Part shown: positions 1-8,846 of the stretch, in pieces | Position numbering within the stretch: the first letter of the stretch is position 1 | How the letters are laid out: every line of letters begins with the position of its first letter | Origin: Microbacterium sp. W4I4 | GTDB lineage: Bacteria; Actinomycetota; Actinomycetes; Actinomycetales; Microbacteriaceae | Direction of reading: 5' to 3' | DNA: 64,000 nucleotides | Assembly: GCF_030816235.1 (NCBI RefSeq) | Contig: NZ_JAUSXT010000001.1 | Coordinates: 3,534,001 to 3,598,000, forward strand | Program-made: the position numbers and the translations under genes | The notes under the pieces: model-generated | Database searches by the model: none | The model's input: the letters and a program-made list of their open reading frames with translations, nothing else | What the model was told of the DNA's origin: nothing

Positions 1-2357
1 TCTGGTACAAGGTCAAGTCGGGTCTGTCCGCCGGCCGCGTGCAGTCCGCCGCCACCCGCATGATCGTCGACCGTGAGCGCGAGCGCATGGCGTTCGTCTC
101 CGCCGAGTACTGGGATGTCGAAGCCTCGGCATCCGCGACCGGGCAGGCCTTCGGCGTGCGCCTGGTGCGCGTCGACGGCGGTCAGCTCGCCCGTGGCACC
201 GACTTCACCGACACCGGTGCGCTCAAGAAGGCCGTCGTCGTGCTCAGTGAAGCCGATGCCACCGCGCTCGCCGCGGCCATCGACGAGGCCGGTGCCGCGA
301 CGGTCAGCAAGGTCGAGGCCAAGCCCGGCACCCGCAGCCCCTATGCGCCGTTCACCACCTCCACCATGCAGCAGGAGGCCGGGCGCAAGCTCTCGATGAG
401 CGCCAAGCAGGCGATGAGCGCCGCCCAGCGCCTGTACGAGAAGGGGTACATCACTTATATGCGAACGGACTCGGTCTCGCTGAGCACGCAGGCCGTCCAG
501 GCCGCGCGCAGCCAGGCCGTGGCCTTGTACGGCGATGCCGCCGTGCCGCTGAAGCCGCGCGTGTACAAGTCCAAGAGCAAGAACGCGCAGGAGGCGCACG
601 AGGCGATCCGCCCGTCTGGTGAGACGTTCCGCACCCCGGCATCCGTCTCCTCCTCTCTCGACCGCGACGAGCAGCGCCTCTACGACCTGATCTGGAAGCG
701 CACCGTCGCCAGCCAGATGTCGGATGCGAAGTACGAGACCACCACGGTGACGCTGGAGACCGTCGCCGACGGCAAGAAGGTCGAGTTCACGGCATCCGGA
801 ACCGTCTACACCTTCAAGGGCTTCCTCGAGGCCTACGAAGAAGGACGCGACGAGAAGCGCAACGCGCAGGACTCCGCCGAGAACCAGTCGCTGCCCGCCG
901 TCGCCGTCGGCGACGAGCTGGCGATGTCGGATGCCACGGCCAAGGGCCACCGCACCGCTCCGAAGCCCCGCTACACGGAGGCCTCGCTGGTGAAGGCGCT
1001 CGAGGAGCACGGCATCGGCCGCCCCTCGACCTTCGCGAGCATCATCGGAACCGTCATCGACCGCGGCTACGCCATCAAGCGCGGTCAGGCGCTGGTCCCG
1101 ACCTGGCTGTCCTTCAGCGTCGTGCGCCTGCTCGAGCAGCACTTCGCCGATCTGATCGACTACGACTTCACGGCAGCCCTCGAGGACGACCTCGACGCGA
1201 TCGCCCGCGGCGAGCAGAACCGGGTGGAATGGCTGAAGTCGTTCTACTACGGCTCGGACTCGCACGTCGGACTGCGGCAGGTCGTCGACAACCTCGGCGA
1301 GATCGACGCGCGCGCGCTGAACTCCACCCCCATCACCGACACCGCGACGCTCCGCTTCGGAAAGTACGGTCCCTACCTGGAGGTCGCCGACCCGGCGAAC
1401 CCCGACGACAAGCCGCGCATCGTCAACGTGCCGGAGGACCTTGCTCCCGACGAGCTGACCGCCGAGAAGGCGCAGGAGCTGATCGACGCTCCCGTCGCCG
1501 GCGACCGCGTGCTGGGCGAGAACCCCGAGAACGGCAAGGTGATCGTCGTCAAGGACGGCCGCTTCGGTCCGTACGTGCAGGAGAACGACCCGGTGTCCGA
1601 GGAGGACGCCGCGGTCGACACCGCCACCGGTGAGGTCGTGGACGCGCCGGCCAAGAAGAAGAGCACCAAGAAGGATGCCGCGCCCAAGCCGCGCACCGCA
1701 TCCCTCTTCCGCTCCATGTCGGTCGACACCATCGACCTCGACACCGCGCTGCAGCTGCTCAGCCTGCCGCGCGTGGTCGGCGCCGACCCGGAGTCCGGCG
1801 AGGAGATCACCGCCCAGAACGGCCGCTTCGGACCGTACCTGAAGAAGGGCGCTGACTCGCGGTCGCTGGAGAGCGAATCGCAGATCTTCGACGTCACGCT
1901 CGAGAAGGCACTCGAGATCTACGCGCAACCGAAGTACGGCGCCCGCAAGGCATCGAGCGCTCTCAAGGAGTTCGAGGCCGATCCGGTCAGCGGCAAGCCG
2001 ATCCGCATCCGCGACGGCCGCTTCGGCGCCTACGTCACCGACAGTGTGACGAACGTGACGATCCCGCGCGGTCAGACGCCCGACGACATCACCTTCGAGA
2101 TCGCCGTGCAGATGCTCGCCGACAAGCGCGCCAAGGGCCCGGCTCCCAAGCGCGGTGCCGCCAAGAAAGCTCCGGCGAATAAGGCCCCCACGAAGACCGC
2201 CGCCAAGAAGGCTCCGGCGAAGAGGGCTCCGGCGAAGAAGGCGGCATCGAAGTCGGCGGCGACGAAGACGGATGCCGAGAAGGCCGCCGCCCGCTCCGCC
2301 GCAGCGAAGAAGGCCGCCGCAACGCGGGCCGCGAACGCCGCCAAGGCGAGGTCGTGA
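1..2357 (+). CDS. topA: DNA topoisomerase I, 5' end cut off by the window
   Basis: Type IA topoisomerase that relaxes negative supercoils through a 5'-phosphotyrosine intermediate. The reading frame is already open at base 3, where the conserved GLSAGRVQSAATR stretch is read, so the N-terminal TOPRIM domain lies outside the window. The GTG at 39 is internal and not a start. The catalytic tyrosine is in the ITYMRTDS motif (codon 456-458). The HGIGRPSTFA motif follows near 1010. Four C-terminal repeats of the type GRFGPY lie at about 1360, 1560, 1820 and 2020. The protein ends in a Lys/Ala/Pro-rich basic tail (about 2130-2354), usual for actinobacterial TopA and thought to aid processivity. The stop overlaps the tmk start by 4 nt, implying translational coupling. 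The identity is secure; only the missing 5' part is unknown. Confidence 0.97.
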   Translation, partial: WYKVKSGLSAGRVQSAATRMIVDRERERMAFVSAEYWDVEASASATGQAFGVRLVRVDGGQLARGTDFTDTGALKKAVVVLSEADATALAAAIDEAGAATVSKVEAKPGTRSPYAPFTTSTMQQEAGRKLSMSAKQAMSAAQRLYEKGYITYMRTDSVSLSTQAVQAARSQAVALYGDAAVPLKPRVYKSKSKNAQEAHEAIRPSGETFRTPASVSSSLDRDEQRLYDLIWKRTVASQMSDAKYETTTVTLETVADGKKVEFTASGTVYTFKGFLEAYEEGRDEKRNAQDSAENQSLPAVAVGDELAMSDATAKGHRTAPKPRYTEASLVKALEEHGIGRPSTFASIIGTVIDRGYAIKRGQALVPTWLSFSVVRLLEQHFADLIDYDFTAALEDDLDAIARGEQNRVEWLKSFYYGSDSHVGLRQVVDNLGEIDARALNSTPITDTATLRFGKYGPYLEVADPANPDDKPRIVNVPEDLAPDELTAEKAQELIDAPVAGDRVLGENPENGKVIVVKDGRFGPYVQENDPVSEEDAAVDTATGEVVDAPAKKKSTKKDAAPKPRTASLFRSMSVDTIDLDTALQLLSLPRVVGADPESGEEITAQNGRFGPYLKKGADSRSLESESQIFDVTLEKALEIYAQPKYGARKASSALKEFEADPVSGKPIRIRDGRFGAYVTDSVTNVTIPRGQTPDDITFEIAVQMLADKRAKGPAPKRGAAKKAPANKAPTKTAAKKAPAKRAPAKKAASKSAATKTDAEKAAARSAAAKKAAATRAANAAKARS

Positions 2358-2974
2358 CCGAGGGCCTCTGGATCACGTTCGAGGGCGGCGACGGCTCGGG
2401 CAAGTCGACCCAGGCCGCGCTGCTCGCCGAGTGGATCGCCGACCGCGGACGCGCCGTCGTGCGCACCCGTGAGCCCGGTGGCTCGGAGGTCGGCGTGCTG
2501 GTGCGGGACATCGTGCTGCATCACCGCGGCGACATCGCCCCGCGCGCCGAAGCGCTGCTGTACGCGGCCGACCGCGCGCACCACGTCGCCACGGTCATCC
2601 GCCCGGCGCTGGAGCGCGGCGACGTCGTCATCCAGGACCGCTACCTCGACTCCTCGGTCGCCTACCAGGGCGCCGGTCGGGTGCTGGATGCCCAGCAGGT
2701 GCGGGACCTGTCACTGTGGGCCGCCGACGGCGCGCTGCCCGACCTGACCGTGCTGCTCGACATCGACCCGATGCTCGCGCGGCAGCGTCTCGACGCGGAC
2801 GACAAGCCGTTCGACCGCCTCGAGGCCGAGAAAGCGGACTTCCACGCCCGGGTGCGCGAGGCGTTCCTGGCTCTGGCCGCCGCCGAGCCGCAGCGCTTCC
2901 TCGTCGTCGACGCGACCCTCGATCCCGACGACCTCGCGGTGCTGATCCGCGCGCGCGTCGCGGGTCTGCTCTGA
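2354..2974 (+). CDS. tmk: thymidylate kinase (dTMP kinase)
   Basis: Phosphorylates dTMP to dTDP for DNA precursor synthesis in the cytoplasm. The 206 residues match the normal family length. The P-loop GGDGSGKS is at residues 11-18, the DRY motif that binds dTMP is at 95-97, and the REPGG substrate loop is at about 39-43. The GTG start overlaps the topA stop (GTGA), which fixes the start and suggests co-transcription of topA, tmk and, 61 bp further on, holB. The topA-tmk-holB order is, to my knowledge, common in Actinobacteria. Confidence 0.97.
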   Translation: MTEGLWITFEGGDGSGKSTQAALLAEWIADRGRAVVRTREPGGSEVGVLVRDIVLHHRGDIAPRAEALLYAADRAHHVATVIRPALERGDVVIQDRYLDSSVAYQGAGRVLDAQQVRDLSLWAADGALPDLTVLLDIDPMLARQRLDADDKPFDRLEAEKADFHARVREAFLALAAAEPQRFLVVDATLDPDDLAVLIRARVAGLL

Positions 2975-3035
2975 CGGTCTGCGCGACCCTCGAACGGGGA
3001 GAGCGGATGTCGACCGCGCGGTTAGGCTGGAGACC

Positions 3036-4193
3036 ATGACCGCCGCCCTGACCGCGCCCTTCCCGTGGTCCGACGTGTGGGGGCAGGATGCCGCCGTGCA
3101 GACCCTGCGTCAGGCCGCGTCCGATCCCGCTGCGCTGTCGCATGCCTGGCTGATCACCGGCCCGCCCGGATCGGGGCGCTCGACGCTCGCCTATGCCTTC
3201 GCCGCGGCCCTCATCGCCGATCATCCGGACGATGAGAACGCCATGCGCCAGGTGCTCGCAGGCACGCATCCGGATCTGACCGCGCTGCGCACCGACAAGA
3301 TCATCATCACCATCGCCGAAGCGCGTTCCCTGGTCGAGCGCTCCTACTTCGCGCCGTCCGCGGGCCGCTACCGGGTGATCGTCGTCGAGGACGCCGATCG
3401 CATGGTCGAGCGCACCTCCAACGTGCTGCTGAAGGCGCTCGAGGAGCCGCCCGAGAACACGGTCTGGGTGCTCTGCGCTCCCAGCGAGGCCGACCTGCTG
3501 CCCACGATCCGCTCCCGCGTGCGCGCAGTGCGCCTGCGCGAGCCCGAAGTCGCCGACGTGGCACGCCTGATCGCGTTGCGCACAGGGATCGACGAGGCGA
3601 CCGCCGAGCAGGCCGCCCGCCATGCGCAGCGCCACATCGGCATGGCGCAGCGCCTCGCCACCGACGAGGGTGCCCGCCGCCGCCGGGACGAGACCCTGCG
3701 CGCCGTACTGGGCGTGCGTGGCGTCGGCACCGCCGTCGAGGTGGCCGGACACATCATCCAGGCGGCGACCGACGACGCCAAGACGCTCACCGCCGAGCGC
3801 GATGCCGCCGAGCGCGCCAGCCTGCTGCGCACGGTCGGGGTCGCCGAGGGGCAGGCAGTGCCGCCCGCGCTGCGCTCCCAGCTCTCGGCGCTCGAAGACG
3901 ATCAGAAGAAGCGCGCGACCCGCAGTCTGCGCGACGGCATCGACCGGGTCCTCACCGACCTGCAGTCGATGTATCGCGACGTCATCATGCTGCAGTTCGA
4001 CCGCGACGACGCACTGATCAACAGCGAACTGCAGGCCGACCTCGCCGCCCTCGCCGCCGCCTGGCCGGTCGAGCGCACACTCATCGCCCTGGACGCCATC
4101 TCCGACACCCGTGAGACGCTGCAGCGCAACGTGTCGCCGCTGCTGGCGACCGAGAGTCTTCTGGTGACCATCTCCAGCGGAAGGACCCCGTGA
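3036..4193 (+). CDS. holB: DNA polymerase III subunit delta'
   Basis: Clamp-loader ATPase-like subunit that opens the beta sliding clamp together with delta and gamma/tau. The 385-aa protein has an AAA+ N-terminal domain with the degenerate Walker A GPPGSGRS at residues 42-49 (Arg where Lys is usual, typical of non-hydrolysing delta'). A sensor region has the pattern LLKALEEPPE, followed by an SRV segment near residue 155. A helical C-terminal collar domain follows. The four-Cys zinc module of E. coli delta' is absent: the stretch between the P-loop and THPDL has no Cys. The ATG start at 3036 sits 61 bp after tmk. The stop overlaps the next GTG by 4 nt. Confidence 0.93.
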   Translation: MTAALTAPFPWSDVWGQDAAVQTLRQAASDPAALSHAWLITGPPGSGRSTLAYAFAAALIADHPDDENAMRQVLAGTHPDLTALRTDKIIITIAEARSLVERSYFAPSAGRYRVIVVEDADRMVERTSNVLLKALEEPPENTVWVLCAPSEADLLPTIRSRVRAVRLREPEVADVARLIALRTGIDEATAEQAARHAQRHIGMAQRLATDEGARRRRDETLRAVLGVRGVGTAVEVAGHIIQAATDDAKTLTAERDAAERASLLRTVGVAEGQAVPPALRSQLSALEDDQKKRATRSLRDGIDRVLTDLQSMYRDVIMLQFDRDDALINSELQADLAALAAAWPVERTLIALDAISDTRETLQRNVSPLLATESLLVTISSGRTP

Positions 4194-5740
4194 TCTCCCG
4201 AGCACCGCGCAGCCTGCGCCGAATCCTCGCCGTGCTGGCCGGACTGGCGGTGGCATCCGTCGCCCTGTCCGGCTGCCTGTACGCCCAGATCCCGGAGGCA
4301 TCTCCCTCGGTGACGCGCACACCGGATGCCACCGGCGTGCCTCCTGAGCTGATGTCGTACTACACGCAGAAGCTGGACTGGTCCTCCTGCGGAGCAGGGC
4401 TCGACTGCACCGAGGTCACCGCCCCGCTGGACTGGGAGAAGCCCGCCGACGGGGACATCTCCCTCGCGATCGTTCGCCATCAGGCCACGGGCAAGGCTCA
4501 GGGGTCCCTGCTGATCAACCCCGGCGGACCCGGCGCGAGCGGCTACGATTTCGTGGCCGACAGCCTCACCTATGCCGTCGGCGAGGACCTGATCAAGAGT
4601 TTCGACGTGATCGGGTTCGACCCGCGGGGCGTGGGCCGCTCCACCGCCGTGGCCTGCCTCGACGCGAAGGCGATGGACGAGTACAACTACGGCGTGGTCG
4701 ACGAGCCGCGCAACACCCCCGCGTGGGAGGCGGCACTGACCGCCCGCAACAAGACCTTCGCCGAGGCGTGCGAGGCGAACAGCAGCGGCATCCTGCCGCA
4801 CGTCACCACCGTGAACTCCGCCCGCGACATGGATCTGATCCGCGGCGTGCTCGGGGACACGACGCTCAACTACCTCGGCTACTCCTACGGCACGTTCCTC
4901 GGAGCCACGTACGCGAAGCTGTACCCCGAGCGCGCCCAGCGTCTGGTGCTGGACGGCGCGCTCGACCCGTCCGTGCCGGGGCTCCAGGTGGGTGCCACGC
5001 AGGCGGCCGGGTTCGAGTCGGCGCTGCGCGCCTACCTCGAGAACTGCCTCACCACTCAGGACTGCCCGTTCAACGGCACGGTCGACGAGGCGCTGTCCGA
5101 CTTCCGGGCGCTGCTGGCGAGCATCTCGCGCACACCGCTGAAGAACAGCGACGGGCGCGTGCTGACCGTCGACACGATGGTCACCGGAACCATCACCGCG
5201 ATGTACAGCGAGCAGAGCTGGCAGTACCTCACCCAGGGGATCACCGCAGTGCTGCAGGGCGACCCGTCGGTGATGATGGCGCTGGCCGACCAGTACAACA
5301 GCCGCGGTCCCGACGGGAACTACATCGACAACACCGCCGAGGCGTTCCGCGCCTACAACTGCATGGACTATCCGGTCGAGGACGACAAGGCCGCCGAGGA
5401 CGCCACGATCAAGGAGATCGAGAAGACGGCGCCGACGTTCGCCCCGTACTGGCAGGCGCCGGATCCCTGCGAGGTGTGGCCGTACCCGCCCGTCGGCGTG
5501 CGAGAGCCGATCGCCGCATCCGGTTCCGGGCCGATCGTCGTCGTCGGAACCACCAATGACCCCGCCACCCCGTACGCGTGGTCGAAGGCTCTGGCGGAGC
5601 AGCTCGACAACGGCGTGCTGGTCACCCGGGTCGGCGAAGGGCACACCGGCTACAACAAGGGCAATCGCTGCGTCGACACCGCGGTCGAGTCGTTCCTGAT
5701 CGACGGGACGGTCCCGAACGACGGGCTGCGCTGCGAGTGA
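4190..5740 (+). CDS. secreted lipoprotein alpha/beta hydrolase, tripeptidyl-aminopeptidase (TAP) family
   Basis: Predicted exported hydrolase or peptidase of the TAP/SlpD type, releasing N-terminal peptides or cleaving esters outside the membrane. The signal peptide ends in a lipobox LSGC with the lipidated Cys at residue 29. The oxyanion segment NPGGPGASG is followed by FDPRGVGRS. The nucleophile elbow GYSYG places Ser near residue 233. The C-terminal TAP-like domain carries the probable Asp in NDPATPY and the His in GEGHTGY. Several Cys residues (for example CLTTQDC and the C-terminal pair) suggest disulfides. The 516-aa length is normal. The GTG start overlaps the holB stop by 4 nt. The actual substrate cannot be told from sequence. 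Confidence 0.85.
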   Translation: MISRAPRSLRRILAVLAGLAVASVALSGCLYAQIPEASPSVTRTPDATGVPPELMSYYTQKLDWSSCGAGLDCTEVTAPLDWEKPADGDISLAIVRHQATGKAQGSLLINPGGPGASGYDFVADSLTYAVGEDLIKSFDVIGFDPRGVGRSTAVACLDAKAMDEYNYGVVDEPRNTPAWEAALTARNKTFAEACEANSSGILPHVTTVNSARDMDLIRGVLGDTTLNYLGYSYGTFLGATYAKLYPERAQRLVLDGALDPSVPGLQVGATQAAGFESALRAYLENCLTTQDCPFNGTVDEALSDFRALLASISRTPLKNSDGRVLTVDTMVTGTITAMYSEQSWQYLTQGITAVLQGDPSVMMALADQYNSRGPDGNYIDNTAEAFRAYNCMDYPVEDDKAAEDATIKEIEKTAPTFAPYWQAPDPCEVWPYPPVGVREPIAASGSGPIVVVGTTNDPATPYAWSKALAEQLDNGVLVTRVGEGHTGYNKGNRCVDTAVESFLIDGTVPNDGLRCE

Positions 5741-5814
5741 CGACGGGACCTCGGTTTCGCGGTCACCACGTCGTCGTAGTAGGATCATTGATCGTGCCGC
5801 AGTTCGCTGCGCAC

Positions 5815-5889
5815 GCCACCTTAGCTCAGTGGTAGAGCATCCCACTCGTAATGGGAAGGCCGTCAGTTCAATCCTGACAGGTGGCTCCA
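5815..5889 (+). tRNA. tRNA-Thr (anticodon CGT), CCA encoded
   Basis: The acceptor stem GCCACCT (5815-5821) pairs with AGGTGGC (5879-5885). The anticodon loop is CTCGTAA with anticodon CGT, reading ACG threonine codons. The T-loop TTCAATC is present. A genomic CCA follows the discriminator base at 5887-5889. Confidence 0.96.
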
Positions 5890-5891
5890 GC

Positions 5892-5922
5892 AAGGCCCGG
5901 GATGCATCATCCCGGGCCTTTC
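5892..5922 (+). terminator. intrinsic terminator after tRNA-Thr(CGT)
   Basis: A perfect 13-bp stem (5892-5904 with 5908-5920) has a 3-nt loop and ends in TTTCT. It lies 3 nt after the tRNA. It also sits at the 3' side of the convergent small gene at 5942-6079, so it may act in both directions. Confidence 0.85.
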
Positions 5923-5941
5923 TCGTCCTACAAGAGCCCCG

Positions 5942-6079
5942 TCAGATGATGCTGCGGTTCTCGGCCTTCGCCTCGCGGGCCTCCTTGATGAAGGCGCGGA
6001 CGATGATGTAAAGCGCCCCCGCGACGACCACGGGCCAGACCAGCACGTAGGCGGTCAGAGCGACGGTGGACAGTTCCAT
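5942..6079 (-). CDS. 45-aa single-pass membrane protein, putative transporter small subunit
   Basis: A tiny gene of 45 codons: MELSTVALTAYVLVWPVVVA, then a continued hydrophobic helix to about residue 28, then a charged tail with KEAREAKAENRS. There is one membrane helix with the N-terminus probably outside. Its ATG lies one base after the stop codon of the symporter upstream, behind a GAGAGGAGATGAC ribosome-binding region, so it is translationally coupled to it. It resembles the short proteins labelled putative transporter small subunit that accompany sodium:solute symporters. The role, presumably stability or gating of the partner, is inferred from context. Confidence 0.7.
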   Translation of the reverse strand: MELSTVALTAYVLVWPVVVAGALYIIVRAFIKEAREAKAENRSII

Positions 6080-6080
6080 G

Positions 6081-7781
6081 TCATCTCCTCTCGTTCTCAG
6101 CGGCGGCTTCCGTGAGCTCCACCAGTTCCGCGTCGAGCTCGGCGGTGTCGACGGAGTCGAAGTCGCCGGTGCGCTGCTTGATCAGGTCGAAGTCGAAGTC
6201 CTCCTTCTTGCTGGGCAGCGTGAGGGCGACGCAGACGATCGTCGATACGGCGTACGCGATGAGCGAGCCGGACAGCACCGGATACGTGTGCAGGAAGCCG
6301 ATCGCGAAGGGGCTCGCGATGACCGTGGAGGCGATGCCCACGATCAGGGCAACCCGCTTGCCGAAGAAGCCGAACGACATGAGACCCAGCACCACGCCGA
6401 TCCCGATCGTCGCCAGCACGTCGGAGACGATACCGATCGGGCCGGTCAGGTCGATCCACTCGAAGCGGACCGGCAGGAACGCCGCGAGTGCCACGACGAC
6501 GGACACCGAGAACGCCAGGTTGGTCACACGCTTCCAGTAGAAGCTCGCGATGACAGGGAACACCAGCGCGCCCCACAGGGCTCCCACGAACACCAGCAGG
6601 TCGAGGATGTTGAACTGGCTGCCGGCGAAGTAGAGCCCGATGACCATCGCGACGACCATCGTGATCCTGCCGACCAGCACCATCGTGCGCGGGTTGGCAT
6701 TCCTCTTTCCGGCGAGGTTCTGCCCGTAGATGTCGGCCATCACGATCGAGGACAGTGCCGTCAGGTCGGCATCCGCCGTCGAGGACAGTGAGCCGATGAT
6801 CATCACGAAGAACACGCACAGCAGCAGCGGCGACAGGTAGGTCGCAGCCATCTGCGGGATGAGATTGTTCACATCGCCGCCGACCGGGGAGACGCCCGCG
6901 TACAGGGCGATGACCCCGAGCATCCCGATGCCGATGATCGTGGCGCCGTAGCCGAAGGTCGCGGTGATGAAGGTCTTCTTGATCAGGTCCTCACGCACGG
7001 CGAACAGACGCTGCGCGATGGTCTGGTTGCCGATCGCGTAGGCGAGCACGGCGGCGATGTACGGCGCGCCCTGGTTGAAGAACGCGTCGGACGAGAAGAA
7101 GTCGCCCTGCTGCGGGGTGAGGTTCGCAGCGCCGGTCTCGAACAGGCCCGGACCGCCCGCGGCGAAGAACACGATCGGGATGATCACGACCACCGCACCC
7201 AGCATCGCGCACACCTGCGCGAAGTCGGTGAGCACCGACGCACGGAAGCCCGACCACAGTGTGTACAGCAGCACGCCCGCGCCGATCGCGAGGATGCCCT
7301 GGCTGAACGTGAACGGCGACAGCATCGAGATCAGCGCGCCACCGGCGATGAGGTTCGAGGTGAGGCTGATGATGCTGCCGAGCACGTTGGATCCGGCCAG
7401 CATCAGCTGGCTGGAGCGGCCGTGCCGAGCGAACATCACCTCGGCGATCGTGTGCGCCTTCGGTGCGACCTGGCGGATGCGTCTGCCGAAGGGGTAGATC
7501 AGGAGGATCATCAGAGCGCCCCACAGGCCGTAGTGAATGGGCCCGGAGATGCCGTACGTGTAGCCGGAGGTGGCGGAGGCGTACATCGATGACGCCCAGA
7601 TCCAGGTGGCTGTCATGGAGGCGGCGGAGATGCCGAATCCGATCTTGCCGCCGCCGGTCATGTAGTCGTCGGCGTTCTCGGTGCGCTTGCGGATGCGCAG
7701 CGACATGTACAGGCTGCCGCCGAAGAACAGCAGGATCAGCAGGACCACGACCGGGCCTGCGAGGGTTTGCAGATTTTCCAT
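6081..7781 (-). CDS. sodium:solute symporter (SSS family), DUR3/urea-transporter-like
   Basis: A 566-aa polytopic membrane protein with about 13-15 predicted helices. It imports a small solute with sodium. N-terminal family features include DDYMTGGGKIGFG near residue 38 and SMTATWIWASSMY after it. The sodium-site helix carries GSLSSTADADLTALSSIV (about residues 325-342). That pattern is shared with the DUR3/urea branch, so urea is the best substrate guess, but acetate or other carboxylates cannot be excluded. The acidic C-terminus (EDFDFDLIKQ onward) is cytoplasmic. The ATG at 7781 is preceded by GAGAGAGACG. It is followed by the coupled 45-aa membrane protein and preceded by a 468-bp non-coding stretch. 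Confidence 0.88.
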   Translation of the reverse strand: MENLQTLAGPVVVLLILLFFGGSLYMSLRIRKRTENADDYMTGGGKIGFGISAASMTATWIWASSMYASATSGYTYGISGPIHYGLWGALMILLIYPFGRRIRQVAPKAHTIAEVMFARHGRSSQLMLAGSNVLGSIISLTSNLIAGGALISMLSPFTFSQGILAIGAGVLLYTLWSGFRASVLTDFAQVCAMLGAVVVIIPIVFFAAGGPGLFETGAANLTPQQGDFFSSDAFFNQGAPYIAAVLAYAIGNQTIAQRLFAVREDLIKKTFITATFGYGATIIGIGMLGVIALYAGVSPVGGDVNNLIPQMAATYLSPLLLCVFFVMIIGSLSSTADADLTALSSIVMADIYGQNLAGKRNANPRTMVLVGRITMVVAMVIGLYFAGSQFNILDLLVFVGALWGALVFPVIASFYWKRVTNLAFSVSVVVALAAFLPVRFEWIDLTGPIGIVSDVLATIGIGVVLGLMSFGFFGKRVALIVGIASTVIASPFAIGFLHTYPVLSGSLIAYAVSTIVCVALTLPSKKEDFDFDLIKQRTGDFDSVDTAELDAELVELTEAAAENERR

Positions 7782-8249
7782 GTTCGTCTCTCTCGTCGAA
7801 GGGACCGGCTTCGGTGCCGGATCGGGGAAGCGGAGAGCGAACTAACGTTGGGGGAGGGTGGCGAGCAGTGGGCCGGAGTCGAGGATGGCGTCTGTGGCGA
7901 GAAGGGGCGGTAGGCAGGCCGGCATGCAGTTCCGATCGTCAGCGGGCACGCGCGCAGTCGTCTCCTCTGCCAGCGAGGTGACGCGCGCATGCGCGAACGA
8001 CATCCGCGTTCGCACGAGACCGGAGGAGCATCAGCGGCTGTCCACGACATGGCACAGTCATGGCGCACCTGCGACAGGGCTTTCAGGCCCTGATCGGGCG
8101 GGCGCGCGCACACGACAGCGGCGCTGCGAGCGCGTCCGGCCCGCCTCTCCAACGTAACAAGCCCCCGGGGCAAGTCAAATCCTCGACCGGGCGACCGGGC
8201 GACCGGGCGACCGGATGCCTGATGCGGAGCATCCGCGTACCCTCGAGTC
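7782..8249. other. 468-bp intergenic region between divergent symporter and pncA
   Basis: No convincing gene on either strand: the open frames here are Arg/Pro/Ser-rich and lack sensible ribosome sites. Visible elements are a short hairpin CCGGC-N6-GCCGG at 7805-7820 in the symporter leader, a hairpin CAGGGC-N6-GCCCTG at 8075-8092, and four head-to-tail copies of CGACCGGG at 8184-8215. The promoters of both flanking genes must lie here, but I cannot assign boxes with confidence. Confidence 0.6.
8184..8215. repeat. four tandem copies of an 8-bp unit upstream of pncA
   Basis: The unit CGACCGGG is repeated at 8184, 8192 and 8200, with a fourth copy at 8208 differing in its last base. The array ends 34 bp before the pncA start. 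This is a simple-sequence array of the type that changes copy number by slippage, so an effect on promoter spacing is possible. Confidence 0.85.
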
Positions 8250-8846
8250 ATGAGCAGAGCACTTCTCATCGTCGACGTGCAGAACGACTTCACCGAGGGC
8301 GGGGCGCTCGCCGTCGCGGGCGGGGATGCCGTGGCATCCGGCATCAGCGATCTCCTCGCCGCCCATGCGGGGGACTACGCGGTCGTCATCGCCTCCCGGG
8401 ACTGGCACGACGCGGACGGCGACAACGGCGGTCACTTCTCGGCGACTCCCGACTACGTGGACTCCTGGCCGGCGCACTGCGTGGCCGACACCGAGGGAGC
8501 CGCGTACGATCCGCTGCTGGTCACGGATGCCATCACGCATCACGTGCGCAAGGGGCAGGGCGTCCCGGCCTACTCGATGTTCGAGGGCGCCGCGGAGGAC
8601 GGCTCGACCGTCGGCGAGATCCTCTCGGCGCACGGCGTGACGGAAGCGGATGTCGTGGGCATCGCCACCGACCACTGCGTCCGGGCATCGGCTCTGGATG
8701 CCATCGCGCACGGCGTGCACGTGCGGATCCTCACGGATCTGGTGGCGGGCGTCGGCGCGGACAGCAGCGAGGCCGCCCTCGCCGAACTGGCGCACGCGGG
8801 GGCAGAGCTCGCCGAGAGCCCTTCGATGGGCTCAGGGGCCCGGTGA
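8250..8846 (+). CDS. pncA: nicotinamidase / pyrazinamidase
   Basis: Isochorismatase-fold hydrolase that converts nicotinamide to nicotinic acid for NAD salvage, releasing ammonia. The catalytic triad is visible: Asp9 in LIVDVQNDF, Lys101 in RKGQG and Cys143 in ATDHCVRASA. The metal ligands Asp51, His53 and His62 are in the DWHDADGDNGGHF segment. The 198 residues match the family. The ATG at 8250 is the only start that keeps the first beta strand whole. The stop overlaps the next GTG by 4 nt, so the following DUF1697 gene is probably co-expressed. Confidence 0.95.
   Translation: MSRALLIVDVQNDFTEGGALAVAGGDAVASGISDLLAAHAGDYAVVIASRDWHDADGDNGGHFSATPDYVDSWPAHCVADTEGAAYDPLLVTDAITHHVRKGQGVPAYSMFEGAAEDGSTVGEILSAHGVTEADVVGIATDHCVRASALDAIAHGVHVRILTDLVAGVGADSSEAALAELAHAGAELAESPSMGSGAR

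Noticed and set aside
2130..2354. Repeat array or CRISPR-like element in the topA 3' end
   Set aside because: The repetitiveness is the Lys/Ala/Pro codon pattern of the basic TopA tail.
2628..4322. Long minus-strand open frame (564 codons) opposite tmk and holB
   Set aside because: It mirrors two clearly real genes; its translation is Arg/Gly/His-rich without family motifs, as expected for an antisense frame in high-GC DNA.
5815..5889. Integration site at tRNA-Thr(CGT)
   Set aside because: No integrase gene and no repeated tRNA 3' end nearby.
3902..5893. 663-codon minus-strand frame over the TAP hydrolase and tRNA-Thr
   Set aside because: It runs through a tRNA gene and a conserved hydrolase; composition is that of an antisense shadow.
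7858..8157. 99-codon plus-strand frame in the symporter/pncA gap
   Set aside because: Arg/Ser-rich, no ribosome site, no motif; treated as non-coding.
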